The position numbers and the translations under genes are program-made. This document shows, one piece after another, positions 52,537 through 60,800 of a stretch of 64,000 nucleotides of DNA (position 1 is the first letter of the stretch; every line of letters starts with the position of its first letter). The notes beneath the pieces are model-generated. The model saw only the letters and a program-made list of their open reading frames with translations. It was not told the DNA's origin and did not search any database. Where the stretch lies: NCBI RefSeq assembly GCF_900157385.1, contig NZ_LT717701.1, positions 1,874,018 to 1,938,017 on the forward strand, given 5' to 3'. Source of the DNA: Mycobacterium terramassiliense. Its GTDB lineage: Bacteria; Actinomycetota; Actinomycetes; Mycobacteriales; Mycobacteriaceae.

Positions 52537-55208
52537 CTAGCCGGGCAGCTCGGACGGCCGAGCCCGGACGGCGGCCTGGGTGCGGTTTTCGGCGCCAAGC
52601 TTGTCCAGGATCGATTCCACGTGGTGGCCGACGGTCTTGGGGCTGAGGGACAATTTGGTGGCGATGTCGGCATCGCTGTGGCCGGCGGCGACCAGGGTCA
52701 GCACTTCGCGTTCGCGGCGGCTCAACCCGTCGGGGTCAGCGTGGACGTCGGTGCGGCGGGTGCGCGGGGTGGGGCCGCGCAGTTGGGTGAGGCGCTGCCG
52801 GGCGCGGCGGGCGGCGGTGGTGGCGCCGAGACCGCGGAAGGGCGGGCGGCGGTGGTGGCGCCGAGACCGCGGAAGGTGGCCAAGGCCGTTTCCACCGCGG
52901 TGCTGTCGCCGCCGAGTTGGGCGATGGCCGCCTCGTAGGGACAGCCGCGGCGCGTCCATTCGGCGGCGGCGCCCTGCCAGTCGCCGGTGACTTCCGACTG
53001 GAACGGATTGACCGGGTCGGTGATGGCCATCGGTGCCGCGGTGCTTGCGGGCAGGCGCAGCCAGCGCTGCAATTGCCCAGCGAGCCAAGGGTTTCCGTCG
53101 AAGCCCATGGTTACCAGCCCGCTCTGGGCCTCACTGCGAGCGGTGTCGTCGTCCCCGGCCAGCCAAGCGGCCTCCGCGCGCGCGGCCCACACCGGAAAGA
53201 AACGGGACTGGTGCAGTTCGGAGCTGTCGGCGATCTCATCGATCAGTCCGGCGCTCGGTTGCTCACCACGACGCGCACAGATCAGCGCGAGCACGCGCCG
53301 GGGCGCGATCCGATGAAAGCTGGACAGTCCGGGGCGGGTGAGCACGTCCTCGGCGCACGCGCTGGCGTGCGCCCACTGGCCGCGGTGCAGCGCGACCAGC
53401 GCTGCGATGCCCATGAGAAAAGCCTCGAACGTGAAAAGGTCACGCTCACGGCAATATTCAAGGGTTTCCGCAACGTAGCGATCAGCCCGATCCAGGTCGA
53501 AGTGCAGCGCCGCGGCCGCGCAGATATCGGCCCCAAGCTTGCCGGCGTTCTCGCCGCGGGTGTCGGTGGCCAGCGCCTGCCGCCACGCAGCCTCGAGCTC
53601 CTCCCACCCGGCGTCGGTGCGCACCACCCGGGCCAGCGCGGCGGATCCGCGGGCCCGGATGACGACCGCGTCGTCACCTATCTGGGTACCGACGGTGATC
53701 GCGCGGTCCGCGAAATCGGCGATCGCGGGATCCCAACCAAGGACGCGCAATTCGGCCATGTTCAGCAGGGACTGGGCCAGCTGCGGGCACGGCCCGGCGT
53801 CTTGGACCAGCCGCAGCGACGCCATCGCGGCCTCATCGGACTCGCTGACGCGGTCCGACAGGACCAGCTCGTGGGAAAGCCAGCACAGGTCCTCGGATTC
53901 GGCCAATCGATCGCCCAGAGCGCGACGCAGCTTGATCGCTTCACGCCAGGACGCCACCCCGCTGAGGCCGCCCAGGTAGCTGGCCAGCGCGTGCTGCTCA
54001 AACCAGATCACCTTCTGCTCGGTAGGCGTCGTGCCGGCGTGGCGCAGTGCCAGCGCATAGAGTTCGGCGGCTTGGCGGTGCGCTCCCAATGCGGTGGCCC
54101 GTTCGGCGGCGGCGATGCCATAACGCATCGCGGCGTCCCGGTCACCGGCCTGGTCGGCATGAAACGCCAACGCCGCCAGCGCGTTCGGATCAATGGGTGG
54201 TTTGGCCAGTTCGGCCAGCGCCCGGGCATGCAGGGCCCTGAGGTGATAGGTGTCGATGCGCTCGAGCGTGGCGCGACGGGCCAACTCGTGGCGGAACCCG
54301 ATCGTTTCCCCGTCGGCGATGAGCACACCCGCGTCAAGGCATTCGAGCACTGCGGCGTCCGCGGCCTCGCACAGGTGGGCCACCAGCGCCGGCTCGGCGC
54401 GCGGTCCGCACACCGCCACCGCCAGCGCGGCGCGGCGGGCGTTGGTCGACAGGCGCGCGAGCCGCCCCCAAACCGCCTCGGAAATGCTGCGCGGCAACGC
54501 CTTACGATCGAGCGCGTCGACGCCGACGGCTACCACCTCGGTGACGAAGAACGGGTTGCCGCCGGTGAGTTCGTGCAACCAGTCGGCGTTGAGGCCGCTG
54601 CCGGCGGCCAAGACCGCCACGGCGTCGCGGCTCAGCGGTTCCAACCCGATGCGGGTCAGCGCCGCGCAGCTGGCCACGTCCCCGAGCGCAACCGCCAGCG
54701 GATGCTGGGCGTCCAGCTCGTCGTCGCGATAAGACATCACCAGCAGCAGCGGCAGCGAGCCGATGCGGCGCGCCAAGAACCGCAGCAGGTCCAGGGTGGC
54801 CCCGTCGGCCCAGTGGGCGTCCTCGATTATCCAGACCCAGCGATGCCCGTCGTGCAGGAGCGCCAGCAGGCGCCGATACAGCGCCGCCGTGTCGCCGGCA
54901 TCGATCGCCGAGGCCAGCGCCCGGGCCGCTTCGGCTCCAAGCCCGGTTAGGGCGTCCAGCACCGGGCCGAGCGGGCGCGGCGCCGCCAGCGGGTCGCAGC
55001 CGCCGATCAGCACGCGCACCGGTGCATCCAGCCCGGCTGTAAAGGCGTTGATCACCGCGGTTTTGCCGACCCCGGCCTCCCCGCGCAGCAGCACCACCCG
55101 GCCCGCACCGCGGCGCACCCCCCGCACCAGTCCACGCAACTCGGCCAGCACCGTCTCGCGCTCCAGCAAGCGCTCCGCGGGCGTCGGACGTCGTGGTGTG
55201 GTCGTCAT
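52537..55208 (-). pseudogene. LuxR-type ATPase transcriptional regulator, frameshifted by a 35-bp tandem duplication
   Basis: Start ATG 55208, aligned with the intact paralogue at 56775. N-terminal Walker A LLRGEAGVGKT and Walker B WVWIIEDAHWADGATLDLL, a long helical TPR-like region, and a LuxR helix-turn-helix encoded near the 3' end (LSRREREVLTLVAAGHSDAD, then IATKLSLSPKTVGHHVESIL). The ATPase frame leaves that HTH frame at a 35-bp tandem duplication (52807-52876) and stops at 52722 after an Ala/Pro tail, so the encoded protein lacks DNA binding. Removing one repeat copy gives 2637 bases, 878 residues, against 877 for the paralogue. Inactive, or switched by repeat loss. Confidence 0.85.
52807..52876 (+). 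repeat. exact 35-bp tandem duplication inside the LuxR-type regulator gene
   Basis: Two adjacent identical 35-bp units, 52807-52841 and 52842-52876, each beginning GCGGGCGGCGGTGGTGG and ending GACCGCGGAAGG. As 35 is not a multiple of three, the extra copy shifts the frame just before the DNA-binding domain. The paralogous gene has a single copy at the same place. Confidence 0.95.
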
Positions 55209-55225
55209 CTCGGGTGCTCCGAAAA

Positions 55226-55273
55226 ATGGGGAAAATTCCCCATCAACCGCACCCGGCTCCCGGCGCACACTTC
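55226..55273 (+). promoter_or_regulatory. shared PE/regulator element, copy C
   Basis: Dyad ATGGGGAAAATTCCCCAT at 55226-55243, then CAACCGCACC and GGCGCACACTTC ending at 55273. The dyad begins 17 bases upstream of the LuxR-type ATG (minus strand); the other end faces the small secreted-protein gene at 55427. Same orientation, relative to the downstream effector, as copies A, B and D. Confidence 0.75.
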
Positions 55274-55320
55274 ATAGCGAGCGCCCGGAGAGGCCGCCGG
55301 GGCGACGGTATTCGCACATC

Positions 55321-55344
55321 CGGACATGATGCGGAATCACTGTA
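55321..55344 (+). promoter_or_regulatory. 24-bp conserved block, copy 1 (effector promoter candidate)
   Basis: CGGACATGATGCGGA followed by ATCACTGTA. Recurs at 59530-59553 with one difference in 24, at the same side of the shared element and before the other effector gene. Its position 83 bases before the secreted-protein ATG suggests a promoter or activator site; no sigma class can be assigned. Confidence 0.5.
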
Positions 55345-55426
55345 ACGCCGAGCCCGCCAGAATGCCTCCCCACCCGGCCCGCCGCTGAGTCACGGAGGGG
55401 ACTTCTCGACACGAAAGGAACCTGCC

Positions 55427-55723
55427 ATGAACACGAGGCGCACCCCGAAGCGGATCGCCGTCGGGGCATTGATGTCGGGTGGCATCGCGCTAGCCGCCGC
55501 TGGGCTGTCCGCAGGCACCGCCGAAGCCGTCGGCGGCCCCCTGCGATGGTGTCCGGGACAACCGCTTCCAGGAGGTGGCGTGAAATGGGATATGTCTGTC
55601 TGCCACACCTACTACTACGTGATGACGGGGCAGGGTAATTCTGGTTCCCCCTACATCTGGGACGGGCCGAATCCCCCGGGATATCAACCGCCGCCGAACA
55701 TGCCACCTTTGTGGGTTCCGTGA
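55427..55723 (+). CDS. small secreted protein, WCPG / WD(L/M)SVCH family
   Basis: 98 residues from ATG, with GAAAGGA at the right distance. Signal peptide about residues 1-34 (basic head, AEA cleavage site). Mature part with WCPG (C42) and WDMSVCHTYYY (C59), then a Pro/Gly-rich tail (NPPGYQPPPNMPPLWVP). Paralogue of the gene at 6517-6867. Lies downstream of the shared dyad element and the 24-bp block and 21 bases before the membrane-protein gene, so both may be targets of the LuxR-type regulators. Function unknown. Confidence 0.75.
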   Translation: MNTRRTPKRIAVGALMSGGIALAAAGLSAGTAEAVGGPLRWCPGQPLPGGGVKWDMSVCHTYYYVMTGQGNSGSPYIWDGPNPPGYQPPPNMPPLWVP

Positions 55724-55744
55724 GCCTCCCGGTGAGGACATTCG

Positions 55745-56749
55745 ATGATGCACCAGGACGACCTCGAGAGACGCATCGCCGAGCTCGAACGTCGCTCAGC
55801 CGATGCGAAGGCGGCCGCCGGTTCGGACCCGGCATTCCCATTGGACGCCTCGCGAGAACACGGCCGCGCTCTTGCCCAAGACGAGACGGCGCGCGGTGAC
55901 AGGCGCGCGTGGATCTTCTTTGGACTGCTGTTTGTCCTCCCCATTGCCGCCGTCGTCTGCCTATGCGCCACAACAGCATTGGTGACCTTGAAGCCGTCGA
56001 GCGCGTTGTGGATGAGCGGGATCGTGTGCGGCAGCGGGTATCACCTTGCCAACGACAACAAGCACTACGGCACGCCGTCGGGCGGGTCGGGGATCACCAT
56101 GAGCTTCCGATGCGTCAGCGGGAACAGCTCGTATCACGCCAACGATTTTTCGGTCTTCGAGCTCCAGTTCCTGCTCGTCGGGATCGCGTCGTGCGCCGCT
56201 GTCGCGGCCGGTGTCCTGCTGTGGCGGCTCTTGCCCAAGCGTTCAACCGAGCGCCGTCCACGGCGTCCGGCGAGGGTGGCGGCGGTGGCCGCGATGGTCC
56301 CGGTGCTGGCTGCAATCGGGATCGGCGGCTACCTCGTGCACCGCGCCTCGCCGACCACTACCGAGGTGCGATCCCCGTCGCCGACCACGACCGCGCCGGT
56401 CGGATTCGAGCCGCCGCGGGTGGCGTCCACGGCGGCGCCGCCGGCGGCCATCGCGACCGCAACCCCGTCCGGTCCCGTTCAAGTCACCTATTCGGTGACC
56501 GGCACCAAGGCGCCCGGCGACAGCATTACGGTGGAGTACGTGGACGCGTCGGGCCGGCTGCGCACGGAGCCCGACATCGATGTCCCCTGGACGCTGACCC
56601 TTGCCCTCACCTCTCCGAGCGCCGTCCGGATCGTGCAGGCGTCCAGCTTGCTTGGGGTCAGCAAGTTGAACTGCGCGATCACCACGGGCGACGGCCGGGT
56701 GGTGGATTCGAGTAACCGCAACGACCCGCGGGTGCACTGCTTTGGCTGA
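55745..56749 (+). CDS. three-helix membrane protein with a C-terminal MmpS-like extracytoplasmic domain
   Basis: 334 residues. Short coiled coil at residues 3-24 (QDDLERRIAELERR), helix 1 at about 55-82, an outside loop with C95 and C123 that may pair, helix 2 at 138-163, a basic cytoplasmic turn, helix 3 at 176-199, then a Thr/Pro/Ser linker and a domain of about 90 residues: VQVTYSVTGTKAPGDSITVE, then DIDVPWTLTLAL, and two cysteines near the end (LNCAITTGDG, RVHCFG). That pattern resembles the MmpS fold, which normally follows a single helix. No MmpL partner is nearby. Probably co-transcribed with the preceding secreted protein. Role unknown. Confidence 0.65.
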   Translation: MMHQDDLERRIAELERRSADAKAAAGSDPAFPLDASREHGRALAQDETARGDRRAWIFFGLLFVLPIAAVVCLCATTALVTLKPSSALWMSGIVCGSGYHLANDNKHYGTPSGGSGITMSFRCVSGNSSYHANDFSVFELQFLLVGIASCAAVAAGVLLWRLLPKRSTERRPRRPARVAAVAAMVPVLAAIGIGGYLVHRASPTTTEVRSPSPTTTAPVGFEPPRVASTAAPPAAIATATPSGPVQVTYSVTGTKAPGDSITVEYVDASGRLRTEPDIDVPWTLTLALTSPSAVRIVQASSLLGVSKLNCAITTGDGRVVDSSNRNDPRVHCFG

Positions 56750-56774
56750 TCCATCAGGGGTGTCGGTCTATTGA

Positions 56775-59408
56775 TCAGTTCGTGGCGCCGATCTGGCGTT
56801 CTCGGCTATGGGCGGCCGCTTGGGTGCGGTTGTCGACGCCGAGTTTGGTCAGGATCGATTCCACGTGATGGCCAACGGTTTTGCGGCTGATCGACAGTTT
56901 GGTGGCGATGTCGGCGTCGCTGTGCCCGGCGGCGATCAGGGTCAGCACCTCGCGTTCTCGGCGGCTGAGCCCGTCGGGGTCGTCGTGCATGTCGGTGCGG
57001 CGGGTGCGGGGGGTGCGCCCGCGCAGTTCGGTGAGGCGTTGCCGGGCGCGGCGCCCCGCGGCGGTGGCGCCGAGGCGGCGGAAGGTGGCCAGCGCCGCTT
57101 CCACCGCGGCGACATCGCCGCCGAGTTGGGCGATGGCCGCGTCGTAGGGGCAGCCGCGCCGCGTCCATTCGGTGGCGGCGCCCTGCCAGTCACCGCTGAC
57201 CTCCAACGCGAAGGGCATGCTCAGCTTTCTGCCGTCAGCCGGCTCACCGCCCGCCAAATGCACCCAGCGACAGAGGGACCCGACCAGCCAGGGGTTGGCG
57301 TGGCCGGGGGCTGTTGCCAGCCCTGCCAGCGCCTCGGCGCGGGCAGCATGGTCGTCCCCGCTCAGCCAGGCTGCCTCCGCACGCGCCGGCCAGACCGGTC
57401 CCAGGCGAAAAAAGTCGCCGCGTTCGGCGGTGGCCAGGGCCTCGTCTAGTAGTGCGGACACCGGTCGCCGGCCGCATCGGGCGTGGATCAACCCCAGGGC
57501 GGTCAACGGCAAAAGCCGATGGAGGGCGGCCATCGCGGGTCGGGACAGCACATCTTCGGCGCAGGTGGTCGCACGGGCCCAATCCCCGCGGTGCAACGCG
57601 ACCAGCGCCGCCGGCCCCACCGCGAGCGGCTCGAAAGTGCCCAGGTCATGGTCGGCGCAAAACGCCGTCGTTTCGGCGATGTATCCCTCGGCGCGATCAA
57701 GCTCGTAGTGCAGCGCCGACTGCCAGCACAAGCCCATACCCATCAGCCCGGCGAGTTCGGCGAGCTCTGAGCCGTCGATCGCCTGCCGCCACGCCGATTC
57801 GAGCTCGTCCCATCCCGCGCCTGTGCGCAGGAGCCTGAACAGGGCCGCATAGTAGTTGGCCTTGATCACCACCGGCGGCAGGTCCAGTTGGTTGCCCAAA
57901 GTGATTGCGCGGGCGGCGTACTCGTCGCATGCCGGATCGTCGGCCATCATGGAGAGCTCGGCCATGTGAGCCAGCGACGCCGCCAGCTGGGGGGTGGGCC
58001 CGCATTGCTCCAGCAGCAGCAACGAGTCTCGACCTGCCTTCCTCGCCTCGGAGACGCGGCTCAACACGTGCGAGAGCCGGCGCAGGTCATCGCCTTCGCC
58101 CAGGCGATCCCCCAGCTGCCGGCGCAGCGCTATGGCGTCGCGATACGAACGCACACAGGCCTGCACGAACCCACCCAAATAGCTTGAGGATGCGTGTTGC
58201 TCTATCCAAATGACCCGCTGTTCGGCAGGGACGGTGGCGGCGTGGCGCAGCACGAGCGTGTACAGCTCCGCCGCTTGGCGGTGTGCGCCCAATCCGGCGG
58301 CGCGCTCGGCGGCGCCGACCCCATGACGGACCGCGGCCTCGCTGTCGCCAGCCTGGTCGGCGTGAAACGCCAACGCCGCCAACGTGTTCGGGTCCACGGG
58401 CGGCTCGGCGAGCGCGCGCAGCGCGCGCGTGTGCAGTGCTTTGCGCTGGTAGTCGGCGATCCGGTCGAGCGTGGAACGTCGGGCCAGCTCGTGGCGAAAG
58501 CCGACCGCATCACCTTCGGCGACCAGCACGCCCGCATCCAGGCATTCGGCCAAACCCGCGACAGCGGCGGGACACAATTGCTGCACCAGTGCCGGATCGG
58601 CGTGCGGTCCACACACCGCCACCGCCTGCGCGGTTTCCCGCGCGCCCGCGGACAGCCGCGCCAGCCGCCCCCATACCGCCTCAGAAACACTGCGCGGCAA
58701 CGCATTCCGGCCCAGCGCGGCGGGCCCGGCGGCTAACACCTCGGTCACGAAGAACGGGTTTCCGCCGGTGAGGTGGTGCAACTGGTCGACATTGACGCCG
58801 CGGCCCGCCGCCAGCACTGCCACCGCATCGCGGCTCAGTGGGCGCAACCCGATGCGGCTGACGGACACGCAACTCGCCACGTCGCCGAGCGCCGCCGACA
58901 GGGGGTGCTGGGCATCGAGCTCGTCGTCGCGATACGTCACCACCAGCAGCAGCGGCAGCGAGGCGATGCGTCGCGCCGTGAAGCGCAACAGGTCCAGGGT
59001 GGCGCCGTCGGCCCAATGCGCGTCCTCGATCACCCATACCCAGCGGTGGCCGTCGCGCAGCAGCGCCAGCAGCCGCCGATACAGCGCGGCGGTGTCACCG
59101 GCGTCGATGGCGGCGCCGAGCGCCGTGCCCGCGGCTCCCAGCCCGGCAAGCGCGTCGAGCAGCGGACCCAGCGGTCGCGGTGTGGCGAGCGGGTCGCAGC
59201 CGCCCGCCAGCACCTGTACCTGGTCATCGAGACTGGCGGTGAACCGGCCGATCACCGCGGTCTTGCCGACCCCGGCCTCGCCGCGCAGCAACACCACCCG
59301 GCCCGCGCCACCGCGCACACCGCGCGCCAGAGCAGCGAGCTCGCCCAGCACCGCCTCGCGCTCCAACAAGCGGTGCGCCCCGCTCTGACGTTGAGGTGCT
59401 GCGGTCAT
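56775..59408 (-). CDS. LuxR-type (LAL-like) ATPase transcriptional regulator, intact
   Basis: 877 residues from ATG 59408. Walker A RGEAGVGKT (residues 42-50), Walker B VWVIEDAHWADGATLDLLRF (about 127-146), central TPR-like helical region, and C-terminal LuxR helix-turn-helix LSRREREVLTLIAAGHSDAD, then IATKLSISRKTVGHHVESIL. No adenylate cyclase domain, unlike several M. tuberculosis relatives. Such proteins are ATP-dependent, ligand-responsive activators. The dyad of element D ends 18 bases before its ATG, suggesting autoregulation, and the PE gene is divergent. Paralogue of the frameshifted gene at 52537-55208. Confidence 0.88.
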   Translation of the reverse strand: MTAAPQRQSGAHRLLEREAVLGELAALARGVRGGAGRVVLLRGEAGVGKTAVIGRFTASLDDQVQVLAGGCDPLATPRPLGPLLDALAGLGAAGTALGAAIDAGDTAALYRRLLALLRDGHRWVWVIEDAHWADGATLDLLRFTARRIASLPLLLVVTYRDDELDAQHPLSAALGDVASCVSVSRIGLRPLSRDAVAVLAAGRGVNVDQLHHLTGGNPFFVTEVLAAGPAALGRNALPRSVSEAVWGRLARLSAGARETAQAVAVCGPHADPALVQQLCPAAVAGLAECLDAGVLVAEGDAVGFRHELARRSTLDRIADYQRKALHTRALRALAEPPVDPNTLAALAFHADQAGDSEAAVRHGVGAAERAAGLGAHRQAAELYTLVLRHAATVPAEQRVIWIEQHASSSYLGGFVQACVRSYRDAIALRRQLGDRLGEGDDLRRLSHVLSRVSEARKAGRDSLLLLEQCGPTPQLAASLAHMAELSMMADDPACDEYAARAITLGNQLDLPPVVIKANYYAALFRLLRTGAGWDELESAWRQAIDGSELAELAGLMGMGLCWQSALHYELDRAEGYIAETTAFCADHDLGTFEPLAVGPAALVALHRGDWARATTCAEDVLSRPAMAALHRLLPLTALGLIHARCGRRPVSALLDEALATAERGDFFRLGPVWPARAEAAWLSGDDHAARAEALAGLATAPGHANPWLVGSLCRWVHLAGGEPADGRKLSMPFALEVSGDWQGAATEWTRRGCPYDAAIAQLGGDVAAVEAALATFRRLGATAAGRRARQRLTELRGRTPRTRRTDMHDDPDGLSRREREVLTLIAAGHSDADIATKLSISRKTVGHHVESILTKLGVDNRTQAAAHSRERQIGATN

Positions 59409-59425
59409 GTCGGGCGCCCGAGAAA

Positions 59426-59473
59426 ATGGGGAGAATTCCCCATCAACCGCGCCCGCTCACCGGCGCACGCTGA
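59426..59473 (+). promoter_or_regulatory. shared PE/regulator element, copy D
   Basis: Dyad ATGGGGAGAATTCCCCAT (59426-59443; one arm mismatch), then CAACCGCGCC and GGCGCACGCTGA. Spacing to the LuxR-type ATG is the same 17 bases as in copy C; on the other side lies the PE gene at 59617. 48 bp, as copies B and C. Confidence 0.75.
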
Positions 59474-59529
59474 AAAGCGAGCGCCCCGGGCGGCCCGGAA
59501 GAATTCACCGGCCGCAGCAACCCCACACC

Positions 59530-59553
59530 CGGACATGATGCGGATTCACTGTA
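59530..59553 (+). promoter_or_regulatory. 24-bp conserved block, copy 2
   Basis: CGGACATGATGCGGA followed by TTCACTGTA, one base different from 55321-55344. It stands 64 bases before the PE start codon. The conserved position relative to element D suggests a common promoter for the effector side of each cassette. Confidence 0.5.
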
Positions 59554-59616
59554 GCTCCGACACCGCCCCGACGCGCCCCAGCGCAGTTGCCCCGCAGCGT
59601 TCCGTGGAGGTGCGAG

Positions 59617-60198
59617 ATGTCATGTGTCGTTGCAGCGCCGGAGTCCCTGGCGGCCGCGTCGCAGGAATTGTCGGGGATCGGTGCGGCGCTGCGGCAGGCT
59701 TCCGCGGCGGCTTCCGGGCGGACCCCCCAGCTGGCGGTCGCGGCCGGGGATGAGGTGTCGACCGCCGTTTCGGCGCTATTCGGAAGTTATGCGCGAGAGT
59801 TTCACGCGTTGAGCGCGCAGGCGATGACGCTGCACGACGACTTCGTGCGGGCGCTGGCCGGGGCGGGAGGTGCGTATGCGGCGACGGAGGCCGCGAACGC
59901 CAATCCCCTGCAGCCCCTCGAGGACGACATTCTCGCCGTGATCAACGCGCCCACCGACGCGTTGTTCAACCGCCCCTTGATCGGCCACGGCGCCAATGGC
60001 GCGCCGGGGACCGGTCAGGCCGGCGGCCCCGGCGGATTCCTGTGGGGCAAGGGCGGCGGCGGCGGGGCGGGGGCACCCGGCCAGCCGGGCGGCGCCGGCG
60101 ACAGCGGCGGCCACGGCAGCCTCGTCGGCTTCGGCGGCGGCGGCGGACTGGGCGGAAACGACACTCTCGGCAACGGGCTGCCCGGCCAGAGCTCCTAG
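59617..60198 (+). CDS. PE family protein with short Gly-rich tail
   Basis: 193 residues from ATG 59617, preceded by GGAGGTG. PE domain of about 100 residues (MSCVVAAPESLAAASQELSG, then AYAATEAANANPLQPLEDDI), linker FNRPLIGHGANGAPGTGQAG and only about 50 residues of Gly-rich sequence, so it is PE_PGRS-like but short. Divergent from the intact LuxR-type regulator and downstream of element D and the 24-bp block. Likely ESX-5 substrate. It is the last gene before rseA. Confidence 0.88.
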   Translation: MSCVVAAPESLAAASQELSGIGAALRQASAAASGRTPQLAVAAGDEVSTAVSALFGSYAREFHALSAQAMTLHDDFVRALAGAGGAYAATEAANANPLQPLEDDILAVINAPTDALFNRPLIGHGANGAPGTGQAGGPGGFLWGKGGGGGAGAPGQPGGAGDSGGHGSLVGFGGGGGLGGNDTLGNGLPGQSS

Positions 60199-60319
60199 GC
60201 CTGGGCGACGACTAGCGCGACCGGCGGGGACACTCCTGCAGTTTTGCGCGCTTTACCCGGGGTATCGAAGGCCCCGCCGCGCTACATTCGAAGAAGGGTG
60301 GCAACGAAAGGGTGTGGTG

Positions 60320-60694
60320 ATGGCCGACCGAGGCGAGGTGTTTCGCCGCGCGTTCTCCTGGTTGCCCGCACAGTTCGCCTCCCAGAGCGACGAGCCGGTC
60401 GGCGCACCGCGCCGGTTCCGTTCCACCGAGCATCTGTCCATCGAGGCGATCGCCGCGTTCGTCGACGGTGAGCTGCGGATGAACGCGCACCTGCGGGCCG
60501 CGCACCACCTCTCGTTGTGCCCGGAATGCGCGGCCGAGGTCGAGGACCAGGGCCGGGCCCGTGCCGCGCTGCGCGACTCCCACCCGATCCGTATCCCCAG
60601 CAACCTGCTGGGGCTATTGTCCGAGATCCCGCACCACCCGTCGGACGACGACGCATCCGAGCCCGATACGCGCGACCAGCGTAAGCGCCGATAA
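60320..60694 (+). CDS. rseA: anti-sigma-E factor RseA
   Basis: 124 residues from ATG 60320 (two GTG codons precede it in frame). EVFRRAFSWLPAQFASQSDE and FRSTEHLSIEAIAAFVDGEL match Rv1222; the zinc-associated anti-sigma motif is H63-x3-C67-x2-C70. It binds and inhibits SigE, and in M. tuberculosis is phosphorylated and degraded under stress. The C-terminus is about 30 residues shorter than in M. tuberculosis (lacking the long Gly/Ser-rich tail). Separated from sigE by an inserted PE/LuxR island, so it now depends on a local promoter within 60199-60319 or on read-through from the PE gene. Confidence 0.93.
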   Translation: MADRGEVFRRAFSWLPAQFASQSDEPVGAPRRFRSTEHLSIEAIAAFVDGELRMNAHLRAAHHLSLCPECAAEVEDQGRARAALRDSHPIRIPSNLLGLLSEIPHHPSDDDASEPDTRDQRKRR

Positions 60695-60800
60695 TCACCG
60701 CACCCGTGGATACTAGGGTGGACAAGCACGATGCCGCCGCGGCGCAAAGCGCCCGGTAAGCGGCCGTCTCGAACGCTCAAGAAGAGGATCCAAAGATAAC

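Noticed and set aside
52722..55268. Taking the 848-codon frame as the complete regulator
   Set aside because: It starts 20 codons upstream of the paralogue's start and ends in an Ala/Pro tail produced by the 35-bp duplication; the HTH is in the next frame.
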